A stretch of DNA of 54,698 nt from Actinomycetes bacterium (GTDB lineage: Bacteria; Actinomycetota; Actinomycetes; Mycobacteriales; Cryptosporangiaceae): positions 1 to 54,698 of the forward strand of contig JAOPVE010000146.1 in the NCBI GenBank assembly GCA_025963185.1, written 5' to 3'. The notes under the pieces were generated by a model. It was not told the origin of the DNA. It did not search any database and saw only the letters and a program-made list of their open reading frames with translations. Shown one piece after another: positions 48,309-54,698 of the stretch. Position 1 is the stretch's first letter. Each line of letters opens with the position of its first letter. The position numbers were made by a program, and so were the translations under genes.

Positions 48309-48977
48309 CTACCCCCGCTCGAACCGGAAGCCCACACCGCGGACCGTGACGATCCGCCGTGGGGACTGGGCGCCCTCGCCGAGCTTGCGGCGCAGCCAGG
48401 ACACGTGCATGTCCAGGGTCTTGGAGGCGGCGACCTCGGCGTCGCCCCACACCTGCGCGGCCACGTCCTGGCGGGTCACGACCTCGCCGGCGTGCTCGAC
48501 CAGCAGCCGCAGCAGCGCGTACTCCTTGTTGGTGAGATGGATCTCCTCGCCGTCGCAGTACGCCTTGTGCGCCGCGAGTTCCAGGCGGACCCCGCCCGCG
48601 GCGAGCCCGGCCACTCCCCGGCGCCGCAGCAGCGCCCGGACCCGCGCCAGCAGCTCGGCCAGGCGGAACGGCTTGCCCACGTAGTCGTCGGCGCCGGCGT
48701 CGAGCCCGACCACGAAGTCGACCTCGTCGCGCCGGGCCGTGAGCATGAGCACCGGCAGGACGGATCCGTCGGCGCGCATGCGGCGGCAGACCTCCAACCC
48801 GTCCATCCTGGGCAGCCCGAGGTCAAGGACGAGCACGTCAACGCTGCCCGAGAGCGCGGCGTTCAGCGCACCGACGCCGTCCGCCCGGACCACGACCTGA
48901 TAGCCCTCCCGTTCGAGGGCTCGGGCGAGTGGTTCGGCGATCGCGGTGTCGTCCTCGGCGAGCAGCACGGTGGGCAC
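48309..48977 (-). CDS. OmpR/PhoB-type response regulator
   Basis: The GTG at 48977 gives 222 residues. The receiver domain has acidic E8-D9-D10, phospho-acceptor D52 in VLVLDLGLP and the K of DYVGKPF. The winged helix reads HLTNKEYALLRLLVEHAGEV and DMHVSWLRRKLGEG with VRGVGFRFERG. It is the partner of the histidine kinase immediately downstream, with a 3-nt gap between the genes. The small gap 48978-49040 separates it from the PH-domain gene. Targets are unknown. Confidence 0.95.
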   Translation of the reverse strand: MPTVLLAEDDTAIAEPLARALEREGYQVVVRADGVGALNAALSGSVDVLVLDLGLPRMDGLEVCRRMRADGSVLPVLMLTARRDEVDFVVGLDAGADDYVGKPFRLAELLARVRALLRRRGVAGLAAGGVRLELAAHKAYCDGEEIHLTNKEYALLRLLVEHAGEVVTRQDVAAQVWGDAEVAASKTLDMHVSWLRRKLGEGAQSPRRIVTVRGVGFRFERG

Positions 48978-49040
48978 GGAGGCAACCCTAGTTCAGCCGC
49001 GCACCCCCGCCGGGGCCCGTGCCGGCCGACCCCGGATTGC

Positions 49041-49550
49041 TCAGGTGCCGTCGCCGCGAGTGACCGAGCGCCGGTCGGCGTCGTCCTCGACCAGTTGGTA
49101 CAGCGTGCTCTGCACCGACTCGACGCGCGGGATGTCGGCGAGCACGAGCTGGCCGCGCTCGCCCGCGGATTCGACCACGAGCGTTCCGCAGCCGAGCATC
49201 CGCTCGAACAGGGTGTGCTCGAACGAGACGTCGTTGATCCGGGCCAGTGGAACGTCACGGCCGGATCGGGACAGCACGCCCTCGCGCAGCAGCACCCGGT
49301 GGGTGGTGACGACGAAATGGGTGGCGGCCCACGTCGCGGCCGGCCGGACCGTGAACCACAGGATCAGTGCCAGCGCGGCCACGCCGATCGCGATCTGGAC
49401 GGCCGGGACGGTCACGGTGGCCGCGCCGAACCCCCCGAGCCCCGCGACCACGAGGAACACCAGCACGGGAAGGATCAGCTTCTTCCAATGTGGATGCAGG
49501 TGCAGGACGACTTCTTCGTCCGCGGCGAGCAGACGCTCGGGAAATGCCAC
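49041..49550 (-). CDS. Bacterial PH-domain membrane protein
   Basis: The GTG at 49550 follows GAGGGGGGACC; 169 residues. Two helices (KKLILPVLVFLVVAGLGGFG, VQIAIGVAALALILWFTV) are followed by a bPH_2 domain: WAATHFVVTTHRVLLREGVL, VPLARINDVSFEHTLFERML and GCGTLVVESAGERGQLVLAD. It matches Rv3278c-type proteins near purEK in mycobacteria. The function is unknown; bPH proteins may bind lipid or protein partners at the membrane. Confidence 0.9.
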   Translation of the reverse strand: MAFPERLLAADEEVVLHLHPHWKKLILPVLVFLVVAGLGGFGAATVTVPAVQIAIGVAALALILWFTVRPAATWAATHFVVTTHRVLLREGVLSRSGRDVPLARINDVSFEHTLFERMLGCGTLVVESAGERGQLVLADIPRVESVQSTLYQLVEDDADRRSVTRGDGT

Positions 49551-49595
49551 GGTCCCCCCTCGGTCCGGTGGCCGGGACTTTAACGCACTCGTGCG

Positions 49596-51572
49596 TCAGA
49601 TGACGCCGTAGATCGACTCGTCCGGACCTTCGTGCCCGTCCACGATCACGATCAGCCGGCGGACCATCTCCGCGGCGTCGAGCTGTTCGGTGCCGATCGC
49701 CGCATACAGCGCCTCGACGTCGGGCAGTTCCAGGCTGCGGGCGAGTACCACGAGCGGCTGCTCGGTCATCAGCATGCGTTCCTGCGTCACGAGCGCGTCG
49801 CCGATCGCCCGCCGCCCCGCGATCACCGCGGACTCGTTGGCCTGCTCGGCGAACCAGCGCTTGATCTGCAGCAGCGCCTTGGGCGTGCGGACGAACTCCA
49901 GCCACTCCTCCGACGGCCCCGCGTACTCCGCCGACGAGGTCAGGATCTCCACCAGGTCACCGTCGTTCAGCACGGACGACAGCGGCGTGAGCTGCCCGTT
50001 CACCTTGGCCCCGAAGCAGCGGTCGCCGAGCCGGGTGCTCAGCGCGTACGCGAGGTCGACCGGGGTGGCGTCCGACGGCAGCGTGATGGCCTCGCCCTTC
50101 GGGGAGAACACCAGCACCTCGTGGTCGGACAGGTCGTAGCGCAGCGAGGCCAGGAACTCCTGCGGCTCGGACGCGTCGGGCTCCCAGTCGAGCAGCCGTT
50201 GCAGCCACTCCAGCTCGCCGACCGTGCCCGCGTACCGCACCCCCTCGGGCGCCTTCTCGCCAGCGGACTGCCGGTACGCCACCACGCCGAACTCGGCGAT
50301 CCGGTCCATGGCGACCGTGCGGATCATCACGTCGAGCAGCTGGCCGTCGTCCGCGACCACGGTGGTGTGCAGTGACTGGTACATGTTGAACTTCGGGACG
50401 CCGATGAAGTCCTTGAACCGGCCGGGCACCGGGTGCCAGCGGCCGTGCACGATGCCCAGGGCCGCGTAGCAGTCGGTGCTGTCGCCCGTGATGACGATCT
50501 GCACGCGCGGGTTGTCGCACAGCCGGTCGCTCAGCCCGGCGGACGCCATGCCCTCGAAGATCGACTGGTAGTGCCGGGGGCGCTCGGTCACCTCGGCCCG
50601 GACGCGCGCCTCCCGCAGGTCGTCGAGCAGCGGCTGGATCGTCGCGGCCAGGTACCGGGTGCGGCTCGGTGCCCGCTCCTGCACCCGCTCGTGGATCGTC
50701 GTGAACGCCTCGGGGTGCAGGGTGTTGAGCACCAGGTCCTCGAGCTGGCGCTTGAGCACGTGCACGCCCAGGCGCCCGGCGAGCGGCACCAGCACCTCGC
50801 GGGTCGCCACGGCGATGCGCACCTGCGAGGGCCGCGACTTGAAGCCGAGCGTGCGCATGTTGTGCAGCCGGTCGGCGAGCTTGATGATCAGCACCCGGAC
50901 GTCCTGCCCCGCCGCGAGGATCATCTTGCGCATGGTCTCGGCCTCGGCCGCCCCGCCGAAGCGCACCTTGTCGAGCTTGGTCACCCCGTCGACGAGCAGG
51001 GCCACGTCGTCGCCGAAGTCGATCCGGAGCTGGGTCAGCGTGTAGCGGGTGTCCTCGACGGTGTCGTGCAGAAGTGCGGCGGCCAGCGTCGTGGTGTCCA
51101 TGCCCAGCTCACCGAGGATCGTCGCGACGGCCAGCGGGTGGGTGATGTACGGATCGCCGCTGCGGCGCATCTGCCCCGAGTGCAGCCGCTCGGCGACCCG
51201 GTACGCCCGGGTCAGCATGCGGACGTCGGCCCGGGGGTGCGCTGCCTTGTGGATCGTGATCAGCGGCCCCACCTCGGGCGGCGCGGACGGGCGGCCGCCG
51301 TAGCTCCAGCTCAGCAGCGCCCGGACCAGGTTGCGGTGCGGCGGCTCGTGGTCGGCCCGCTCGGTCAGGGATCCGGGGGCGGGGGGCGGCTCGGCCGGAT
51401 GCACGACCGGCGCGGCCACCGGCGGTGGTGGTGGCGGCGGCGGTGAGTACGTGGCGGGGGGCGGGAACGGGGCGGTCGCGGGCGCGGCGGCGGGCGGCTT
51501 CGCCACGGCCCCCAGTGTGGGGAGCGTCGCGGCGGCGTCGTCACGGCCCATCGGGCCGGCGTCGGAGCTCAC
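49596..51572 (-). CDS. RelA/SpoT homolog with intact HD and degraded synthetase, no ACT
   Basis: The GTG at 51572 follows GGAGGTGCC; 658 residues with a Pro-rich N-terminus of about 70. The (p)ppGpp hydrolase is intact: H145 in YITHPLAVA, the HD pair H169-D170 in LLHDTVEDT and D234 in KLADRLHNMR. The synthetase region keeps RFKDFIGVPKFNMYQSLHTT but has NPRVQIVI where D-L-x-G-x-R is expected and LDVMIRT for L-E-V-Q-I-R-T (D414 for the catalytic Glu). A TGS domain follows (VLVFSPKGEAITLPSDATPV); the C-terminal ACT is missing. It is probably a hydrolase-dominant second RSH enzyme. Confidence 0.9.
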   Translation of the reverse strand: MSSDAGPMGRDDAAATLPTLGAVAKPPAAAPATAPFPPPATYSPPPPPPPPVAAPVVHPAEPPPAPGSLTERADHEPPHRNLVRALLSWSYGGRPSAPPEVGPLITIHKAAHPRADVRMLTRAYRVAERLHSGQMRRSGDPYITHPLAVATILGELGMDTTTLAAALLHDTVEDTRYTLTQLRIDFGDDVALLVDGVTKLDKVRFGGAAEAETMRKMILAAGQDVRVLIIKLADRLHNMRTLGFKSRPSQVRIAVATREVLVPLAGRLGVHVLKRQLEDLVLNTLHPEAFTTIHERVQERAPSRTRYLAATIQPLLDDLREARVRAEVTERPRHYQSIFEGMASAGLSDRLCDNPRVQIVITGDSTDCYAALGIVHGRWHPVPGRFKDFIGVPKFNMYQSLHTTVVADDGQLLDVMIRTVAMDRIAEFGVVAYRQSAGEKAPEGVRYAGTVGELEWLQRLLDWEPDASEPQEFLASLRYDLSDHEVLVFSPKGEAITLPSDATPVDLAYALSTRLGDRCFGAKVNGQLTPLSSVLNDGDLVEILTSSAEYAGPSEEWLEFVRTPKALLQIKRWFAEQANESAVIAGRRAIGDALVTQERMLMTEQPLVVLARSLELPDVEALYAAIGTEQLDAAEMVRRLIVIVDGHEGPDESIYGVI

Positions 51573-51730
51573 GGCACCTCCACAGCGCAGCCCCGCCGGC
51601 GGCCGGGCCCGCTTTCTGGATCGTATCCGTAAGAACCGGGTTCGTGTGTCCCGAGCACAGATTGCACCCGCGCCGGCGGTTGATCCGCATCCGCACAGAC
51701 CGGACGGCGCTCCCGATACCGAAGCGCTCG

Positions 51731-52375
51731 CTAGATCAGGCGGCGGTCGGCGGCCCAGCGGCTCAGTTCGTACCGGTTGGACATCTGGAGCTTGCGCAGC
51801 ACGCTCGACACGTGGGTCTCGACGGTCTTCACCGCGATGAACAACTCCGAGGCGATCTCCTTGTACGCGTAGCCCCGGGCGAGCAGCCGCAGCACCTCAC
51901 GCTCGCGATTGGTCAGCAGATCCAGCTCCGGATCGCGGACGACCGTCTCGGGGCGCTGGGTGAACGCGTCGAGCACGAACCCGGCCAGGCGCGGGGAGAA
52001 CACGGCGTCCCCGTCGGCCACCCGGCGGACCGCGTCGGCCAGGTCCGCGGACGAGATCGTCTTGGTCACGTACCCGCGGGCTCCCGCGCGGATCAGGCCG
52101 ATCACGTCCTCGGCCGCGTCCGACACGCTCAGCGCCAGGAAGCGGACCTCAGGTGCCACGGTCCGGACCGCCTCAAGGACGGCCTGGCCCCCGCCGTCGG
52201 GCATGTGGACATCGAGCAGCACCACGTCCGGGCGCAGCGTGAGGATCGACGTGACCGCCTCCGCCACCGTCGCCGCCTCGCCGACCACGTCCACGGCCGG
52301 ACCCAGCTCAGCGCGCACTCCCGCCCGGAACATGCCGTGGTCGTCCACCAGGAACACCCTGGGCTGTCCGGTCAT
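51731..52375 (-). CDS. NarL/LuxR-type response regulator
   Basis: The ATG at 52375 overlaps the kinase stop as ATGA; 214 residues. The receiver has D11-D12 and phospho-acceptor D55 in VVLLDVHMP, followed by K near 105. The LuxR helix-turn-helix is LDLLTNREREVLRLLARGYA with KEIASELFIAVKTVETHVSS and VLRKLQMSN. It is the cognate regulator of the PspC-domain kinase upstream. The 158-bp gap to the RSH gene shows no feature. Confidence 0.95.
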   Translation of the reverse strand: MTGQPRVFLVDDHGMFRAGVRAELGPAVDVVGEAATVAEAVTSILTLRPDVVLLDVHMPDGGGQAVLEAVRTVAPEVRFLALSVSDAAEDVIGLIRAGARGYVTKTISSADLADAVRRVADGDAVFSPRLAGFVLDAFTQRPETVVRDPELDLLTNREREVLRLLARGYAYKEIASELFIAVKTVETHVSSVLRKLQMSNRYELSRWAADRRLI

Positions 52376-53814
52376 GACGCGCCTCCCGCCTCCGCCGGCC
52401 GCGGCATCGACAGCCGGACCTCCGTACCCTCGCCCGGCGCGCTGCGGATCTCCGCCTTGCCGCCGTGCCGCTCCATCCTGCCCAGGATCGACCCGCGCAC
52501 TCCATGCCGGTCTCCGTCCACTGCCGACGGGTCGAAGCCCGCGCCCCGGTCGCGCACGAACACGTTCACCTCGTCCGGCTCGACCTCGGCGTACAGGGAG
52601 ACCGCGGGCACCCCGGCGTGGCGCCCGGCGTTCACCATGGCCTCCCGCGCGGCCAGCACGAGCGCGTTGACCCGTTCGCCGACCTCGCAGTCGCCCACCA
52701 CGACCGAGTCGACGCTGATCGCGTACGTGTCCTCGACCTCCGCGACCGCGGCCTCCAGCGCCGCGCCGAGCCGCTCCCCCGGCGGCGCCGACGGCTTGTA
52801 GAGCCAGTTCCGCAGCTTGCGCTCCTGCGAGCGGGCCAGGCGGCTGACCTCGCGAGCGTCCCCCGCGTTGCGCTGGATCAGCGCGAGCGTGTGCAGCACC
52901 TGGTCGTGGACGATAGCGCTGATCTCGGCCCGCTCCTGCGACCGGATCCGCTCCCACCGCTCCTTGCGCAGGTCCATCGCGATCTGCCAGACCCACGGGC
53001 CGACGACGACCCCGAGGCCGATCACCATGGCCAGACCAAACAAGAGCCCGCTGCGGACCGCGGTCAGCTCCCCGGTCACCGCGAACAGCCCGACCAGCCC
53101 CGCGATCACCAGCAGCCCGCCGACGACGAACCGCACGACCATCACCGTCCGGTCGCCCGCGAGCATCACCCCGAGCCACGGGTACCGGGGCGCGAGCGCG
53201 GACCAGCGCTGCCGCTGCCCGGAGTCCGCCCGGCGCCAGATCACCGCCCCGCCCACCGCGATCACGCCCAGGCACCACATGAGGACGTACTGGCCGTCCA
53301 CTCGGGCTATCGCCAGCCCCACCCCGACCGCGAGCGCCACCACGATGAAGCCGACGAGCTTGCCGAAGTCCCAGCGCGGCGCCGCACCGGCCGCGCGGTC
53401 CCGCGGATCCGTGTCGAGGACCGCCCAGAACACCGCGTAGAGCACCGCGCCGATCCCGCTGGCGAGCGCCAGGACACCGAACGCGATCCGGACGGCGATG
53501 ACCGGCACGCCCAGGTGCTCGGCGATCCCGGCGGCGATCCCGGCGAGCATCCGGCCCTGCGCCCGCCGGTACAGCTTGCCGGGGATCGGCTCGGCGCTCT
53601 CCGGGCTCGGCGGGGGCGGGCCGGGCGGCGCACCGGCGCCGGGCGATCCGGTACCGGGTGGGACGGCGTCGGCCGGGGCGGTGGTGATGAAGGCTCTCCG
53701 GATCCGTGCGGGGGCGGCACCGCGATCGCGGGCCGGTTCGATCGTCACACGCTGCGTGGCGCGGCGGCCACCGGGATCAGCCCTGAGATCCGGGCGGGCC
53801 GGAATCAGGGTCAT
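52372..53814 (-). CDS. PspC-domain sensor histidine kinase (NarX/DesK type)
   Basis: The ATG at 53814 gives 480 residues; a GTG at 53748 would remove 22 and would place a 9-bp dyad (53781-53821) in the promoter. A PspC domain (residues about 80-136, LYRRAQGRMLAGIAAGIAEH) is followed by five or six helices. The HisKA_3 box is EISAIVHDQVLHTLALIQRN with H303. The ATPase contains DRGAGFDPSAVDGDRHGVRG and ILGRMERHGG. PspC suggests sensing of envelope stress. It is operonic with the NarL-type regulator and divergent from a second PspC protein. Confidence 0.92.
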   Translation of the reverse strand: MTLIPARPDLRADPGGRRATQRVTIEPARDRGAAPARIRRAFITTAPADAVPPGTGSPGAGAPPGPPPPSPESAEPIPGKLYRRAQGRMLAGIAAGIAEHLGVPVIAVRIAFGVLALASGIGAVLYAVFWAVLDTDPRDRAAGAAPRWDFGKLVGFIVVALAVGVGLAIARVDGQYVLMWCLGVIAVGGAVIWRRADSGQRQRWSALAPRYPWLGVMLAGDRTVMVVRFVVGGLLVIAGLVGLFAVTGELTAVRSGLLFGLAMVIGLGVVVGPWVWQIAMDLRKERWERIRSQERAEISAIVHDQVLHTLALIQRNAGDAREVSRLARSQERKLRNWLYKPSAPPGERLGAALEAAVAEVEDTYAISVDSVVVGDCEVGERVNALVLAAREAMVNAGRHAGVPAVSLYAEVEPDEVNVFVRDRGAGFDPSAVDGDRHGVRGSILGRMERHGGKAEIRSAPGEGTEVRLSMPRPAEAGGAS

Positions 53815-53821
53815 CTCAGGG
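53781..53821. promoter_or_regulatory. Dyad CCCTGAGAT-N23-ATCTCAGGG between divergent PspC genes
   Basis: Perfect 9-bp arms at 53781-53789 and 53813-53821. It overlaps the ATG 53814 of the kinase but would be upstream of its alternative GTG 53748. It lies 38-47 nt before the rightward PspC gene, so a shared regulator could bind here. Confidence 0.45.
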
Positions 53822-53867
53822 TGGTACCCGATGGTTACTGGCCGTCCTGATCCGCACCATGATTGCC

Positions 53868-54698
53868 ATGGACAACACCGACCGCCACGACGGCGGCGAG
53901 GGACCGGCCAACGGTCTCCCGCCGGCAGACGACACACCGCCGGCCGCCGAGACCGCGGGCGGCACCCACGACGCGCCGCCTCCCGGGGCGGCCACCCCAC
54001 CCCCGCCACCGCCGCCGCCGGGCGCGGGGCCTGGGCTTCCGCCCCCCGGCCCTGCTGCGCCACCGCCGGGAGCCACCGGGTACCGGCCGCCGCTGTACCG
54101 CTCGCGGGACCAGAAGATCATCGCCGGGGTCTGCGGCGGGCTCGCCAGGGCGACCGGCACGGACCCGATCCTGTTCCGCGTGCTGCTCGGCGTTCTCGCG
54201 TTCGCCGGCGGCCTCGGAGTCGCGCTCTACCTCGTCGCCTGGCTGCTGCTGCCGATGGACGGCGAGGCCGCCTCACCCGTCGAGGCGCTGCTCGGCCGCG
54301 GGACGTCCAGCCTGCACCCGGTCGCCACGGTCCTGCTGGGGCTCGTCGCCGCGTTCACGCTGATCAGCCTGTTCCGCGACTTCTGGACCGTCGCGCTGCT
54401 GCTCGCCGCACTGGCGGGCCTGGCGCTGCTGCTCCAGCGATCCGGGGCGCTTCCGCAGAACCTGGCGGGCAGCCTGGGATTCGGCCCACGTCCCCAGCCG
54501 GGGACGCCGGGCGGGTACGCACCCCCGCCCGCCACGCCCTGGTCCGCGACCGCTGAGGCGCCGCCCTACGCGCCGCCACAGTACGGCCAGCCCCAGTACG
54601 GGCAGCCCCAGTACGGCGGCCCGCCGCTGCCTCCGCCTCCGCCGTACGCACCGCCGTACGCGCCACACGGGCCCTTCGCCCGCCGCGCCGCCACCCTG
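53868..54698 (+). CDS. PspC-domain membrane protein, 3' end outside window
   Basis: At least 277 residues are visible from ATG 53868; an ATG at 53859 is in frame. The first 75 residues are acidic then Pro-rich. The PspC domain follows: LYRSRDQKIIAGVCGGLARA, then TGTDPILFRVLLGVLAFAGG and LGVALYLVAWLLLP. Two further helices come next, then a tail rich in YGQPQYG and PPYAPP units running off the window. It is divergent from the PspC-domain kinase and probably works with it as an accessory or anti-signalling membrane protein. In other actinobacteria such pairs are common. Confidence 0.88.
   Translation, partial: MDNTDRHDGGEGPANGLPPADDTPPAAETAGGTHDAPPPGAATPPPPPPPPGAGPGLPPPGPAAPPPGATGYRPPLYRSRDQKIIAGVCGGLARATGTDPILFRVLLGVLAFAGGLGVALYLVAWLLLPMDGEAASPVEALLGRGTSSLHPVATVLLGLVAAFTLISLFRDFWTVALLLAALAGLALLLQRSGALPQNLAGSLGFGPRPQPGTPGGYAPPPATPWSATAEAPPYAPPQYGQPQYGQPQYGGPPLPPPPPYAPPYAPHGPFARRAATL

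Noticed and set aside
51068-51078. GAAGTGCGG inside the RelA/SpoT homolog gene as an eighth 52-bp element
   Set aside because: The match is only 9 bases, there is no paired right arm, and it lies in a conserved coding region.
1-54698. CRISPR arrays, tRNA or rRNA genes, insertion sequences with transposase, phage genes
   Set aside because: None were seen. The repeats found are short palindromic or junction elements without a coding transposase.

Overview
The window is high-GC DNA (about 70-75% by eye) from the chromosome of an actinomycete. It carries a whiB regulator, the F420 genes fbiA, fbiB and fbiC, a Trm112-like gene inside a mannose-phosphate operon, DUF3499, TIGR03089, a bPH-domain protein and many GTG starts. 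The order manB - SIS isomerase - manA, DUF3499, metallopeptidase-like, whiB, fbiA/fbiB, manC, TIGR03089, fadE25-like, purE/purK, gtrA, PH protein matches the neighbourhood I know from Mycobacterium tuberculosis (around Rv3255c-Rv3278c) and, as I recall it, Streptomyces. The glycosyltransferase next to manC is GT4 rather than WbbL-type GT2, and fbiC lies in the same locus. I cannot fix the genus; a member of Pseudonocardiales or a relative is a guess.

Layout. 1-7.1 kb: an AraC-type regulator cut by the window edge, a membrane diguanylate cyclase, and small enzymes and membrane proteins (DUF1304, thioredoxin-like, VOC, GNAT, pentapeptide, RDD). 7.2-15.3 kb: two large paralogous polytopic membrane proteins on either side of a short S-adenosylhomocysteine hydrolase, then a GT-C type glycosyltransferase. 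15.3-21.2 kb: a leftward mannose-activation operon (DUF3499, manB, Trm112-like, SIS isomerase, cation efflux, manA, then merR). 21.3-29.1 kb: metallopeptidase-like protein, whiB, and F420 biosynthesis (fbiC leftward, fbiA-fbiB rightward). 29.1-36 kb: RNA-ligase-like protein, NUDIX, membrane protein, AlkA-like glycosylase, manC, GT4 transferase, secreted amidase. 36-43.9 kb: TIGR03089, DUF1028, membrane proteins, VOC, fadE25-like acyl-CoA dehydrogenase, UDP-glucose dehydrogenase, CoA-binding protein and a methyltransferase relic. 43.9-54.7 kb: purE, purK, a degenerate GGDEF protein, gtrA, an OmpR-type two-component system, a PH protein, a RelA/SpoT homolog with a degraded synthetase, and a NarL-type two-component system divergent from a PspC protein cut by the window end.

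How the genes work together. manA, manB and manC supply GDP-mannose. UDP-glucose dehydrogenase supplies UDP-glucuronate. The GT4 and GT-C proteins, GtrA and the amidase point to cell-envelope glycan work. fbiA, fbiB and fbiC make F420 except for the FbiD/CofC step, which is not in the window.

Non-coding structure is the most distinctive part. Seven copies of a 52-bp palindromic element sit just after rightward genes and fall into two subfamilies whose arms changed together. Two copies of an 83-bp repeat separate the stop of one gene from the start of the next, with GCGTGA at both ends. GATC is strongly over-used across the window, apparently through synonymous choices such as GAT-Cxx, GGA-TCx and CGA-TCx. 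Several perfect palindromes lie in promoter regions, notably before whiB and the acyl-CoA dehydrogenase gene.
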